From: Lojkania enalia
Lineage: Eukaryota > Ascomycota > Dothideomycetes > Pleosporales
DNA: 64,000 nt
Assembly (NCBI GenBank): GCA_010094045.1
Contig: ML986580.1
Location: 574,059 to 638,058, forward strand
Direction: 5' to 3'
In this document: positions 1 through 11,870 of the stretch, one piece after another
Position numbering within the stretch: position 1 is the stretch's first letter
How the letters are laid out: every line of letters begins with the position of its first letter
The notes under the pieces: model-generated
What the model saw: the letters and a program-made list of their open reading frames with translations, nothing else
What the model was told of the DNA's origin: nothing
Database searches by the model: none
Program-made: the position numbers and the translations under genes

Positions 1-1280
1 CGGTACAGTTCGATGGCATTATACAATTCTGAATCTTTGGCAATGATGGAGAAATGATACCATTCACCACTATTCAGAACCTTCTCGCTCGGATAGTTGT
101 GTATATATCTTCCACATATCTTGATGTGCATTCTCTTTCGTACATAATTACTTTCGTTGGTAACATTCTCCAAGTCTAACATACCAGTTGGCTCTTCAAG
201 CCTAGAGAACTTCGATTCAACGCGTTTCTTTGCATCCTTTTCTCGTTTAGTTTGGCACTTCTCCAGCATTCGCGATCGACCAAGCATGATCCTGCGCTTT
301 TGTTTCCGTGCATTTCCTTCGTCCTCGTGATCTCCAGCACCTTCATCATCTTTGTCGCTATTCATACCGCCCTCTCCGTCCTTATTCTTCCCGCGAATAA
401 AATTAGCACAACCATCTCGTATCACTTAGAGGCCAGGGCGCTCTAATTTAAGGCATAAATCGCACAACCGGTGTTGCGTGATCTTTTCATATTCAAAGAA
501 CTCTTCGATGCTGTTGGCATGAAGGGCAATGGGAAGCAATGTAGCCTGCGACAAGAACAGATAGCAGATTAGGAAGTGTTTGACCTAAGCAATTTCTTCC
601 AAGAGGACGTCGATTTCATCATCTGGTAGAGCAGGTCATTCTGGGCGACTACAGTGGCTTGGCCATTGGCGGGCTCTGTGATGTCTTGTCCCTTGATCAT
701 AAGAAAATACTTGATAAGGTCGACGAATTGTCCTTTGAGTAATCGATCACATCCTGCACCAGATTCTATTCGTCCTGACCTTCTTTAGTCATGCCTGGCA
801 GTTGCCGGCTATGAGTTTCTTCAGGAAAATCTCAGAGCTTTTTGTCTTCCCTGGCTCTCATCTTCCGTAGATGGCAATCGACCTCCTTTAATGCCATTTG
901 AACAAGAGGGACTCAAGCTTTACCTTTCGTCTCTCATTTTCACGTTGTTTCCCTTCATCCTCTTGATATTACTAGCCCTTAAATGACTCTCCCAATGAGC
1001 TTATACTTGCAGAGCAGAAAGTCATGTAGCTCACGAAGGTAGCTTCATTTTCAACATCTTTGAATTCTTGACCAACTAGAGAAGTTTTCATGTTAGCAAG
1101 GTATTTTAGGAGATACTCAATCGTTCTATAAAGCTCGACGTTATGTTTCTTATGACCTCTATCCAATGCTAACGAACATTGGTCAGTAAATCTAAACTCA
1201 AGTTGTCGACAACGTTCCTTGACATTGACAAGATTGGAAGGCGCATAATCAGCCATCGAGAGATGTCGTCGCTTGATCAC
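1..1280 (-). pseudogene. Decayed fungal gene of unknown function, 3' end outside the window
   Basis: Reading the minus strand from about 1280 (ATG at 1280 or 1256, the latter giving MADYAPSNLVNV) yields a protein-like text that continues to the left edge. It does so only by changing frame several times and crossing stops. The first 95 or so codons are open. A second good stretch is about 765-610 (contains DRLLKGQFVDLIKYF), and a third runs from about 625 to 1. The third is interrupted near 585 by TAG, where a CAG Gln codon would fit, and near 428 by TAA, where CAA would fit. The last 140 codons to the edge are open, Lys/Arg-rich, and include KICGRYIHNYPSEK. I do not recognise the family. The nonsense changes on the coding strand are C>T, as RIP would leave. 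It could also be a poorly spliced live gene, but the number of frame changes argues against that. Confidence 0.55.
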
Positions 1281-1927
1281 CTACTGTCTGGCTAGTTAGG
1301 TTAGATAGTAGACGTGCTCCATATATTGCAGCTATAGCTGGCGCGCTTGCTGGACGGAACTATAGCATCACGTTTCTTTAGATATTAATTGAACAAGAAG
1401 CGGGAACTGCATAAGGCCCGCATTATCGGTGACTGTCTAGAAGTACTATGGGCCTTATCGTTTGAGGATAGGTGTAGGTGGAGAAGAAGTCGGGCGGGTA
1501 GGAAAGACGGTGTGGGTCCCATGGATCTTGATTCGTGCGTGACTAACTAATGACGCCAACGCGTACCTTCCCAACGCGCGCTGTCCCGTGATATTAACTA
1601 GACGTCGGGAGCTTTGGAACACCCGCATTCCGGGAAGTGCGTTAACTCCGTTTTGTTCCTCAATTGAAGACTCATACGAATGTAGAATCATACAGCGTGC
1701 TTGGGGTGGGCTTTACATCTGATTTCATTATTTGCAATAGGTCTCTTCTAAGGATTAAGACAGCTGACCGGTGTATTCAGTTGAGGTGTTACACAATTTA
1801 GACCTTGGGTATGGGTATTGACAGCTCAACCAATTTTCTATCCTAGGGTATCGTCTCTACCCAAGTATCATCAAAGTGAGATCCGTTCCCAGCTATGGTG
1901 TACTTCCCTACAAAGCAATTCCATGGC
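1281..1927. other. Intergenic, nothing recognised
   Basis: No conserved coding text was seen between the decayed gene and the 3' end of the CWC24 gene. Open frames here are short and low in coding character. Confidence 0.5.
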
Positions 1928-2842
1928 CTAATCGTCCTTTTCTTCATCCTTTTCTACCTCAGCTTTTTTCTTGTCTTCCCATTTCTTCTTCTTCTCTAGA
2001 AGCTTTTGTAGATTTCGCGCCGTTGAAAAGCTGCCCCCGGTTTTCGCTCCACATGCTGCGCACGTCGGATCTTTTCGATACCGCTTCAGAGCGCACGAGT
2101 CGCAGAAATAATGCCCACATTTCGTGACGATTGGGTTTTTGTAGGAGTTCTTGCATATTACGCAGGCAAAAGGAATCTTCTCCAGCATCGCCAGATCCAT
2201 ACCATCTTCGTTTTTCTCTCCAGAATCCCGCTTAGCGGACGCGACGACCGTACCGCCTGGTTTCTTGCTTTTGCCAGACATTTCCCACTCCTTGTCCAGC
2301 TTCCAACCAGCTGCATAGTCTTCTCGTGCGTGTAAGAACTTGCAGTTATCACCGAAGCCGCAGAATCCTGTCTGCTTATAGTCTTTGCACACGTCAGGCG
2401 CATAATCGGTAATTGTAATTGTTCGTATGTTCGTAGGTGCCTTCATCGGGCCCACCTGGCGTGTTGGGGCATTCGGGCTCTTCTCAATGAAAGATTTGGG
2501 CTTTGACCGCGTGGTGCCGAGCAAGTTTTTTGAGCTCAGCGCGTCCTCCGTATTCTCGTCGTACCAGTTCGACTGTTTGGTTGCATCGGTGCTAGCTTCT
2601 ATTACTGTAGACCTGTCTGCGTCGAATTTTGTGGTCCCTTCATAAGCCGATTTCGACTTCTGGTCGGCCGTAGACGCTTTCAAGGCATTGTCGGTGATTT
2701 TCCGCCTCTTCACCACTCGACCTTCGTCGCTTTCTGCTTCGGAACTGGACGAAGAACCTGAATCTGACTGCGGGGGCGGGGCTACTTTACGAACTACCCC
2801 CTTCGCAGCACGCTTCTTGAAGGTGACGACGGGCTCATCCAT
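1928..2842 (-). CDS. cwc24: Pre-mRNA-splicing factor CWC24 (CCCH and RING zinc fingers)
   Basis: Single-exon gene for 304 aa. Residues 1-130 are acidic, Ser-rich and probably disordered. A CCCH zinc finger follows (C152, C161, C167, H171; CX8CX5CX3H). A C3HC4 RING finger covers 227-264 (C227, C230, C242, H244, C247, C250, C261, C264). The tail is Lys/Glu-rich. CCCH followed by RING in a protein of about 300 aa is the signature of CWC24/RNF113, which joins the activated spliceosome near the 5' splice site before step one. It acts in the nucleus. The ATG at 2842 begins MDEPVVTFKKRA, the usual N-terminus for fungal members. The gene is transcribed divergently from apsA across about 1.1 kb. All zinc ligands are present, so it looks functional. 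Confidence 0.95.
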   Translation of the reverse strand: MDEPVVTFKKRAAKGVVRKVAPPPQSDSGSSSSSEAESDEGRVVKRRKITDNALKASTADQKSKSAYEGTTKFDADRSTVIEASTDATKQSNWYDENTEDALSSKNLLGTTRSKPKSFIEKSPNAPTRQVGPMKAPTNIRTITITDYAPDVCKDYKQTGFCGFGDNCKFLHAREDYAAGWKLDKEWEMSGKSKKPGGTVVASAKRDSGEKNEDGMDLAMLEKIPFACVICKNSYKNPIVTKCGHYFCDSCALKRYRKDPTCAACGAKTGGSFSTARNLQKLLEKKKKWEDKKKAEVEKDEEKDD

Positions 2843-3940
2843 TTGTGTGAGTGTGATGTGGCGACGACAGTTGCTGAGGTTGCAATTAAGGTTAAAGTTA
2901 AGCAGAGAATCGAAGCTTCTCGGAAGTGGCTGAGAAATCGGGCTTCACGTGACTGTGGCGTTGAGACGGGCGCTCAGCCACGGGTCAACAACATCGCCCA
3001 TTCTCCACACCACTACTGGCTATAATTATGACAGCATGTAGACAAGCGCCCTGGTGACGCAACAGTTACATCTCTAAGAGCCGGGGAAGTTGTTTGTTTA
3101 TAAACAGAGGTAGTTGGGCTCATTTCCCAGGCGCGTTCAAGCGCGGCGGCCGATCGACCCCTTTTCTAATTATATTTCCTGCTCGATCGGCTCATAGTGG
3201 TGGGGCTACCCGATGTTGTTGTTCACCGTCTTCACCGTCTGTCCAATGGTAGCTGTAAAACAACACCTTTCATGCGCGCGATGAGTGGAGAGTTGTTTGG
3301 GTGGGCCCTAGACATGTCAACGTACGTCCAACCACTGCTTCAGCGTGTGGTGTCCGTGTGCCAATTGCTCGATTTGATGAGCCCGACAACCGTGGAAGCG
3401 CACAGACGCGCGATCTGACCTTCATGCAAAACAAAACTCAACCCGTTCCACTTCGCACCCACCGCCACTGCCGTTCCCTCTACCTCCTTCATCCGGTGTC
3501 GCCTTCTTTCTCCCTGCCTCTGTTAAGCGCTGTCTCGATGAAGCGCATTAACCCGGCCGCCCTTGTGTGACGGAAACGCGTTCAGGACCTAGTCTAGTCC
3601 GCTCTGCCGTGTCCCGCTCATCTGCGCGTCGCACTCGGCCAAGCCCGTCCTGCCTTCCCTCACGATTCGCGTGCATTCCGGCGTGCTCTGGCTCCTGACA
3701 AACCTGTCGCCTGCAGCGTGGGACGTACAATTTCTTCCGTCACTAGTACCGTCCTCACTTTCGACCTTCGCTTCATATTACAGTGTCCTTACAACACCCT
3801 TTTCCTTACAGACATTTTTCCGCTCCTCACGAGATCGCCCGTTAACCTCGGAATTTACCTAGTTCCCCGAAACTGGATTCGCGACGAGCCCGCAACTGTA
3901 GGCCATGGGACACTGAATAAATAGCTTAGCGGATCATACG
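2843..3940. promoter_or_regulatory. Divergent promoter region between cwc24 and apsA
   Basis: About 1.1 kb separates the two start codons. The apsA side is pyrimidine-rich from about 3440 to 3860, as is common upstream of fungal housekeeping genes. No clear TATA box stands out. Open frames in both strands look like chance. A three-codon upstream frame (ATG GGA CAC TGA) lies at 3905-3916, just before the apsA start. Confidence 0.5.
3905..3916 (+). promoter_or_regulatory. Minimal upstream ORF before apsA
   Basis: ATG GGA CAC TGA (Met-Gly-His-stop) ends 24 nt before the apsA ATG at 3941. If the transcript starts upstream, as the long leader suggests, ribosomes would meet this frame first. A control role is inference only. 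Confidence 0.4.
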
Positions 3941-6900
3941 ATGGCGACGACTGCGAACCCCCTGCCGGGCGCGTATAGCCTAGAGGACCACAATGGGTCC
4001 GATCCATTCATTTCGAGCTCGCATGACGCACAGAGGCAGCGATATTCTGCCTTCGACAACTCGCAATTCTCCTTGTACCTGAATGGATCTCCGGCGCAGG
4101 CAAAGCGGGCATTGCAAGCCCATCTTTCGGAGACTACACGAAGACTACAAGAGGCGTCGCATTTGGGCAATGCACTTGTCCAGCAACGAAAGGAGCTGGA
4201 AGAGAAGTTGAAGGAGGTAGAGAAACAGGAGGAAGACAGTGATATTGGACCCGAGCTACGAAATAGGCTGGCCGAGCTCGAGAAGGAATTCAACGAGGTG
4301 GGTAGGGAAACTGCGCGAGTTTTCGTCCCCAAATCAAGAGTTCCGAGTGGTGAGACAGACACGACAGCTGGTGCTTCAGTTTATTCTAGCGAAGCCCACC
4401 ACTCCCCTTCCAAGGTCAGCGTGCCGTCCCGGAAACAGAGGAATCAACAGCCCAGCCGCATAAATGACATCGCCTTGGCTACGGAAATTTCCACCTCCTT
4501 GCTCTCGCAACTGAAGGAACTACAAGCCGTTCTGCTCGAAAAAGATGAAGCTCTCAAGGCTGCCAATCTAGATCGGTCACAGCTTCAGATAGAGATTGAA
4601 GGGTTGTCTCAGCGGCTCCGGACCATTGACGAGAGCGAATCTCGTCTCAAAGACGTCAATTGGAACCTAGAGACACAGGTTCGTGATTTCGAGGGCTTGA
4701 CCAAAGCTGCCACGGACAAGGAACATCGTCTGAATCAGAACCTTAATTTGATCAAGTCCGAGAAAGCTCAGCTAGAACGGGAGTTCGAAGAATTGAAACA
4801 AATGTACGCTAAGCTTAATGACGACAATACTTCCAAGGCTAAGCAGCACGAGACCGAGCTGTCTGGTTTACGGCGTAATGTCAGTATGGGCGAAACGGAA
4901 CGGGGCGCTCTGCAGCGCAAAGTGGATGAGCTAGCATCTCAAAACCAGGAGCTCGCAAAAGCTGTCGCGTACCGGATGAGGTCTGAAGATCAAATGACCG
5001 GCGATGAGACGTCTCCGTCCGACGGAGCCGAAGAGGGTGATACAATAACACCTGAACATTCGCCTCCTCCCTCTCCCAGCAAAGCAACACCGCGACATGG
5101 CCAGCTCGAATCCGAGACATTAAAACATTCGCTTCACCATGCTCACCGGATGATTCAGCAGCTCAAGAACAACATTCATCGCGAAAAAACCGAGAAAATT
5201 GAGCTCAAGCGAATGTTGCAAGACGCACGTGACGAGCTAGAAACCAACCGGAGCAGCATCCACGGCCCAGGTAGTGCAGGAAAGCGGAGAAAGAATGACA
5301 AAGACGTCTTCAAAAAGCCTGCGAGGCCGGATCGTCTCGGAGCTTTGAGAACTGGCAGCCAAGAGATTGTCGTAGACGATGATGAGTGGGAAGAGCACGA
5401 TGGACCGCAAAATACGCCAAGCAGACGTCCGAGGCAGATCGATAGCGTTCCCGGCGCATTCCCAAGCGGGTTCAGTTCAGCTGCTGAGACAACTGAAGGT
5501 TTCGAAACTGCCAATGAAACTTCTGATGCCTTTGAGACTGCGAATGAACGGGATGGTACTGCAACCGAGACTGATGCTTTCCAGACTGGCGCAGAGACTT
5601 TGGATGGCGATAGCAGCGATGACCTGACTGAGACCGAAGGTGGCGGCTCTTCTACCGCACGAGCCGCCAGGCCTTCTCCCCTCTCGATCGCGGGTAATCG
5701 CAATTCTTTCCAAAGCACAGCATCTACCTCAGGCGACGACGATGATGATGATATGGATGTCAAGACTCCCATACAGTCTCAGCATCCTAGATATAGGCTT
5801 AAACTTCGGCAAGCAGGCTATCGCCGGTCGACTGCTCGGTCGAACCAGGATATCTTTACAAATACTCCACCGATTGCGAAAGACTCACCCGCTAGTGTTA
5901 ATAGTAACAACAGCACACCAGTGCAAGGCAAGAGTCTCTTCGCCGAGCTAGGCAACATGAGTGGGGAGAGCGAGGATGGGAGCGTTGCTGATGGTACTCC
6001 TAGCCGGTCAAGCATGCTCTCTCCAGACTCATCGCCGGAATTAATGCGCAGATCCGTCATTGGCAGGTCTCCTCTACAGTCGGTTTCTGTTCCCAAACCA
6101 GTCATGGTTGACTCTAGCATGATGACTGAGCCGGCGAAACTTGAGCAAATGGGCGTGTCCTCAATCTCCACGCAAGAAACGCAGGCCGAGGATCCCATCG
6201 TAGAGGGAACACCCCTACCATCGTTGCATCTTTCACCTCTTTTGACCCAGGATACTGTACCCCAATCCCCAATTGCCGTCAAACAGCCACTTTACACGTC
6301 GGCAATCTCAGCACAAGGGACGGAACCAATATCTCCCGTCATTGAGAAGATTGTGCCACCACCTCTAAGCGTCTCGTCAATTGTGCACCAGACAAGTGAG
6401 CCCAAGACGGTAATTCCTCCTCTTCTCCGCATTTCGTCCATTGCACATCAGACAAGTGAGCCCCGGACGGCAATATCCCCTTCTCTTGGCATCTCCTCTA
6501 TTGCACATCAGGCGAGTGAACCTAAGACAGAAGTTCGGCCACCTCTAGACTTTTCCTCAATCACTCACCAGACAAGTGAACCTGAAATAGCAGTCTCGCC
6601 GTCCCTAACAATTTCTTCGCTTGCCCAGCAGAGTTTTGAGCCAAGGGAAGCATCTGTTCCGAGAGAACCTGCACGTTCACCACTCCTTGTGTCATCTATT
6701 GCAACGCAAGCTACGGAGCCTCTGGAGCCAGCCAAATCTACTCCACATGTCATGGAAAAACCGCAGCAGACGCCGTTGTACATCTCGTCTCTCTCTACGC
6801 AGGCTTCGGAACCCCTTGAGCCTTCCAAGCCTATGCCAACCATAGAAGAGCGCAAACCTGGGCCACTATATCTCTCGTCACACTCAACGCAAGCGACCCA

Positions 6901-9275
6901 GCCCGTGGAAGCACATAAACCAACCCCCTCTCATATATTTATGCTTCCTTCCCAGTGCACTGAACCTATAGAGCCAAGCAAACCGGAGCCTCCACGGATT
7001 TCCTCTTTCTCCTCACAATTCACCGACCCTATAGCGGCACAGAAACCAGTACTTCCGCAGATTTCTTCTTTTCTATCTCAATCCACTAAGCCTTTGGCGC
7101 CGCGACAGCCGCCACCGCCACAGATTTCCAGCTTCTCATCCCAATCCACAAAGCCAATTGAACCTCTGAAACGATCTCTGTCACAGGCTTCAGTCATCAC
7201 AGTGCAACACACGGAGCCTATCCGGCCAGTACTAATATCGCCGAATAACCGGTTTTCAGATGTTTTGGTTCTCCAGGACACCCAGCCCGAGTCACCGACG
7301 CTCCCTGCTTTTCTCCCTAATCCAAGTCGGCCCTCTACCGCCCATCGCGTTCCGGCGGCATTCTCACTCTCAGAGATCCTCTTTCAGGAGACGGAGCCTC
7401 AAGAGCCGTCGAGACCTGTCACCGCTCATCGTACGGTCCCCCCGTCGATGCCAGTGGTCGCAACCTCTTCACAGACTGCGGGTAGTAGGGATGAAGCGAC
7501 GGACAGTAGCAAGCTTGGATTCTTTAGCTCCGTACTTCCTTGGAGTAAGACTGGGGATGCAAATGCATCTCCTGTCAATAGCAGAGATGGGCGCCCTCCT
7601 CTTGCGCCAATTGCCTCTAATGCCGTCCAAAAAGATCGGAGCTCATCACCACCAAAGTCCCTGCAAAGATCCACAACTGATGAAGGCACCCAAACTATGG
7701 TATCTGCGGACCAGATTGAGAAACTTTTGCTTGCCAGAATTCAACGGCATTCTGGGACTATTTCAGCTGCTGGTATAGAGAAGCGCATGTCCCCGCCAGC
7801 GTCGCCAAAACGAAGCTCTATCGACCACCAAAGAACTCCGAGGCGTCCTGGAAGTTCGGGAAGTATACGTTCCCGGACTGCATCCCCTCCACCGCTTCCC
7901 GCAGATCATAAAGAGGTTATTGCCGCAGCTACACTGAAGAGTCCGCCACAGCCCACCTTTCCTACTACTCCCGGTACAATGGGTCCACCAGCTATGCCAG
8001 CGTCAGCATATAAGAAACGGCCACAGACCCCAACAATCAAGACAAATACAGTGTCAAGTCCCAAGACAGGTGGTACCACACCTCGAGCAAGGTATCAACA
8101 GCCACGTTCCGATACCGCCAGAAGTGGCGCATCGTCTCCCATAACCCGGCAGTCATCAGTGTCGTCTTTCGCTTCAGAAATAGATATGCGATTCAATATT
8201 GGCGCCACACCGTTCGCTCAGAGCGGCCTAGACCCGAACACCACAGATCCGCGAATGATACAGGCAATCACACAGACTATGATTGGTGAATTTCTTTGGA
8301 AGTATACTCGAAAAGCCGGACGCGAAGGCATGTCGGAGAATCGCCATCGGCGCTTCTTTTGGGTGCATCCTTATACTAGAACATTGTACTGGAGCGAGCA
8401 AGATCCTACAACTGCTGGTAGAGCCCAGCTTAAAGCGAAAAGCGTTGCTATTGAGGCTGTTCAAGTTGTCACGGACGATAATCCTTATCCTCCTGGGTTA
8501 CACCGAAAGAGTCTTGTCGTGATAACTCCTGGACGAACAATCAAGTTCACCGCACCCACTGGACAACGTCACGAGACCTGGTTCAATGCACTTTCATACC
8601 TGCTCATGCGGACAAGTGAAGAAGTGGAGGGACAGAAGGAGACCAATAATGAAATTCAAAATGAATTCAATCCGTCGTTCCGAAGTTCATCCCGGCAGAC
8701 TGGTCGCTCTAGAGCATCTTATTCCTCGCATATCAGCCGGAGGACATCATCTCCGCATCACGTACAGATTCCTACTCTACGGCACACATCTTCACAACAG
8801 CAAACTACTTCGGCAGATCCAAGACATGGATCGATGTCCGGACGGCTGAGCAGTTTGAGTGGAGTGCTCCGACCATCATTTTCAAGTCGGAAGAGTAGAG
8901 CTAGTGCACAGGATGCCACTACGTACGAGCAGCCGAACTATCAACATTCCGCGGAGGACTTTACGCGGGAACTGATGGAGAAGAGTGAACGAGACATGAG
9001 CCATCTAGAGATGGAAAACGTGAGAGCGTGTTGTGATGGTAAGTGTGCATAGGGCTTCCTGCCTTTGTCATTCTATCTAATTGACTCGTGTAGGCAAACA
9101 TGACGTCGGTCATCTCCACCACTCCCAGAAAGGCCGTCATAGCACTCGATCCCGTGCCTCACTTGCTGGTTCTATGAGTTCTCGATCCCACTCCCGCGCC
9201 GAATCCCACAAGCATAGCAGCCATATTCACCACCAAAATGAGCTGGAAGCTGCGAACTCTGGTGCTGGTTATTAA
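3941..9275 (+). CDS. apsA: ApsA/Num1-type cortical nuclear-migration protein
   Basis: Two exons, 3941-9038 and 9094-9275, give 1,759 aa; the 55-bp intron is GTAAGT..TAG and the frame continues as D-G-K-H-D-V-G-H. ApsA in Aspergillus and Num1 in yeast sit at the cell cortex and anchor dynein, so that nuclei are positioned along hyphae. Residues about 45-140 and 180-350 and a further stretch near 395-440 are heptad-rich coiled coil. Acidic and Ser/Thr-rich linkers follow (an Asp run near 602-607). Some 18 degenerate repeats with consensus ISSxxxQxTEPxxPxKP lie at about residues 735-1160 (nt 6150-7420). A PH domain occupies about 1445-1560 (starts IGEFLWKYTRKAGREG; contains FFWVHPYTRTLYWSE) and in the family binds PI(4,5)P2. 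The tail is Ser/His-rich. Length and order match the family. Confidence 0.93.
6150..7420 (+). repeat. About 18 degenerate coding repeats in apsA
   Basis: The unit is about 20-30 codons and centres on SS(I/L/F)xxQ(T/A)(S/T)EP. The clearest adjacent copies are at nt 6380-6600, with SSIAHQTSEP, SSIAHQASEP and SSITHQTSEP. Later copies (SSFSSQSTKP) drift. The repeats stay in frame and separate the coiled coil from the PH domain. Confidence 0.85.
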
Positions 9276-10635
9276 TCACTTCATATTGTCTCATTCGTTT
9301 GTCATTCATTCCAAACATTTTTTTTTCTAGCAGTACCACATCCTACATAGTCATATTAACTGACATCTCTCCTCTATAGTGGCGGGCAGACAGTGCATTT
9401 GGAAGCATTCTTCTCCTTTGTCCTTTTCCTTAGCGTTCTGCGTGTACGGTCAATATCTTCTCGTCTGGATGCGATTGAGGCGACCTAATCTACGAAATTG
9501 GAGCTTCAAATCACTTTGGACTTACTGGCGTTTGGCGGCCTGGAGCTTGGTTCTGACGGATCTTATCAAGATCGATTGGGGCTGGAGCTGGAATACTGTG
9601 ACGACGCCAAAACCTCCGCGTATATAACGACTCTCCTAGCCTTTTTTTTTTTTTTTCGTTCCTGTTAGCTTTCCTAATTATCGCTGTCCTTCATTAGAAA
9701 TTCATTAAGTGGTGAAAGTGTGGAAGTTTTCCTTGTCTCACTGACCTTGCTTGTATATTGTCTAGTATTCAAAGGGAGCATAATGTCTTAGCTGGATGGC
9801 GTGCGATCGATGGTCTTGTATGGACGTTGGTCAGAATGTAGCTGTGTTACGAATGGGAAAATCTAAATTGGAACCTTTGCATTGAAATATTAGTGACTAC
9901 TGCGGCAATTCCATCCAGATTTACGTTGTGGTGTTAGTATTCAGGGGTGTTACTGCTTTAAGCTAAAGAAACTCCATTAAAACAAAACTACAACACTCGA
10001 TGACAAGACGTATATAATGTCATGACTTGACATAACCGTCCATGGAAATGGAGTAGTTGCACGAATCCAGGTGACTAATCACACGCACAGGACTTGAGAC
10101 CGAACCTTGGGAGGACATATCTACAATGAGGACTCGCACACGTATTCATAATCTAGGTGCAACTTGTACCACAAGCCATGAAATCCTCATTTTCTTGCCG
10201 AGCCAGTAAATGAGCGCCAAGGGAGCCCAAACCAAACAGAAAACACGGGGATGAAACGATGAAACGATCCTAGAGACGGAAATCGACCAGTGTTTTCTGC
10301 CCCACGTTACCGCCCGCTGAGCCGAAACCAAACACCAAAGTTTCCTTCCCCGACGCGTCCATAGGTTCTACTCTCTCACGTCACGCATATTATCCCACCC
10401 GCGACCGCAACATCGCGCCACATATACTGGTTTCCTTTCTGCTCTTCTCCAGACTGCGGGCAGCTTTTTCCCTTCTATACTTGTTTTAGTTTTCCAACAT
10501 AGGATACGTACCTTCCTGCCTAATCTCTCCTATCGACCTCCTCAGCCATTTATACCATTGACTAGCTAGTCCTCCCAACAACAAAACCACACCAACTAAG
10601 GCCACCAAAATCGAGGAAAAAAAACGACCGCAATT
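9276..10635. other. Intergenic between apsA and ISY1
   Basis: A 15-base T run is at 9642-9656. The last 250 bp before the ISY1 ATG is strongly C/T-rich on the plus strand, as in fungal core promoters. No conserved coding text was found. Confidence 0.5.
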
Positions 10636-11391
10636 ATGGCTCGCAACTCGGAAAAAGCACATTCAATGCTCTTCCGGTTCCGCGCCGCACAGGCCGCCGA
10701 ACAAGGCATCCTCGACATCTCGCGCACCCGCCGTCCCAAACTTATAACGTCCATCAACTCGATCCCCGTGTGCGAGAAATGGCGTGGCCAGGTCCTCAAA
10801 GAGATATCCCGCAAAGTGACCAAGATCCAAGACGACGCCCTCTCCGACTACCAGATCCGCGATCTCAACGATGAAATCAACAAACTTATGCGCGAAAAAC
10901 ACATGTGGGAGTTCCAGATCCGGAGTCTCGGCGGGCCCAACTATATGCGCGGCGGCCGCGTTTTGGACGAGGAGGGCAGGGAAGTGCCCGGTGGCGGCAA
11001 AGGGTATAGGTATTTTGGTCGCGCACGAGAGTTGCCGGGCGTTAAGGAGCTTTTTGAGCGCGAGAAACAGCCTGATGATAAGGAAAAGCGGAAGGAGGAG
11101 ACGAGGATTAGGGAGTTGAGTCGTAGGGTTGATGCGAGTTACTATGGGTATAATCTTGATGAGGAGGATGGCACGTTGCTCGCATACGAGAGAGCCAAGG
11201 AGAAGGAGGCTTGGGATGAGTTTGAGAATATGGGAGATGAGCTCCCGGGAGTACGTAAGGGGCAGAAAGAGTGGATAGAGCTGCCGGGCGACGCAGGTGA
11301 TGGAGTCAAGTGGCGCGTTCCTACGTTAGAGGAAGTTGGCGAGGAGTTGCTAGAACGGAGGAAGAGGAAGCTATTGGATCAATTTGGCTGA
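10636..11391 (+). CDS. isy1: Pre-mRNA-splicing factor ISY1
   Basis: Single exon, 251 aa. The N-terminus MARNSEKAHSMLFRFR and the following Ala-rich segment are the conserved start of ISY1, a component of the Prp19-associated (NTC) complex that affects fidelity around the first splicing step. A helical region at about 60-100 (KVTKIQDDALSDYQIRDL) and the GPNYMRGG segment near 103 are also family hallmarks. The C-terminal half is charged and Glu/Arg-rich. The ATG at 10636 follows a pyrimidine-rich leader. It is convergent with the CCT8 gene, with 480 bp between stop codons. No defects were seen. Confidence 0.95.
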   Translation: MARNSEKAHSMLFRFRAAQAAEQGILDISRTRRPKLITSINSIPVCEKWRGQVLKEISRKVTKIQDDALSDYQIRDLNDEINKLMREKHMWEFQIRSLGGPNYMRGGRVLDEEGREVPGGGKGYRYFGRARELPGVKELFEREKQPDDKEKRKEETRIRELSRRVDASYYGYNLDEEDGTLLAYERAKEKEAWDEFENMGDELPGVRKGQKEWIELPGDAGDGVKWRVPTLEEVGEELLERRKRKLLDQFG

Positions 11392-11870
11392 AAAAAGTGG
11401 ATTTTGTGTTCTGCGAGGATGATGAATGGAGCGGCATTTGAGGTTTCTAGGCTTTATTGAGGTCAGTGGTTTGAGAAAAAAAAGAGGGGCAAATTGATAC
11501 CCTTTGTCAATGGACGACAAAAGCTCTTTTGTGCAGCAATGTCACGTCGAGGACGATGATTCGTTTCGGGGTTGCAGTCACGGCAGGCTGACATTTTCGT
11601 GTCTGTACGATAAACTTACTGAATATCTTCTTCAGGGTAGCACAATCAATGCAACATAATTACAAAGCATGCTTGATGTTAACAAACTGATTCCCACGGA
11701 CTAGTAATGGCTGAAAACACTTGATCAAGAAATTTCGTCTCAAAATAGAATATGATCTAGCCAAACCATAGACAAAACCTCATTACCAAAATCGGTTCGC
11801 ATTCGTGACGATCACATCTATGGTATTCATATTACAAAGCCCTTAACACTTCCGCTATCTATACCCTCCC
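11392..11870. other. Convergent 3' region of ISY1 and CCT8
   Basis: The 480 bp between the two stop codons presumably carries both 3' untranslated regions. AT-rich stretches occur near 11640-11780. No gene was seen. Confidence 0.5.

Noticed and set aside
5176..5772. Minus-strand frame of 198 aa inside apsA
   Set aside because: Ser/Leu/Val-rich complement of the acidic coding sequence; a shadow of the real gene.
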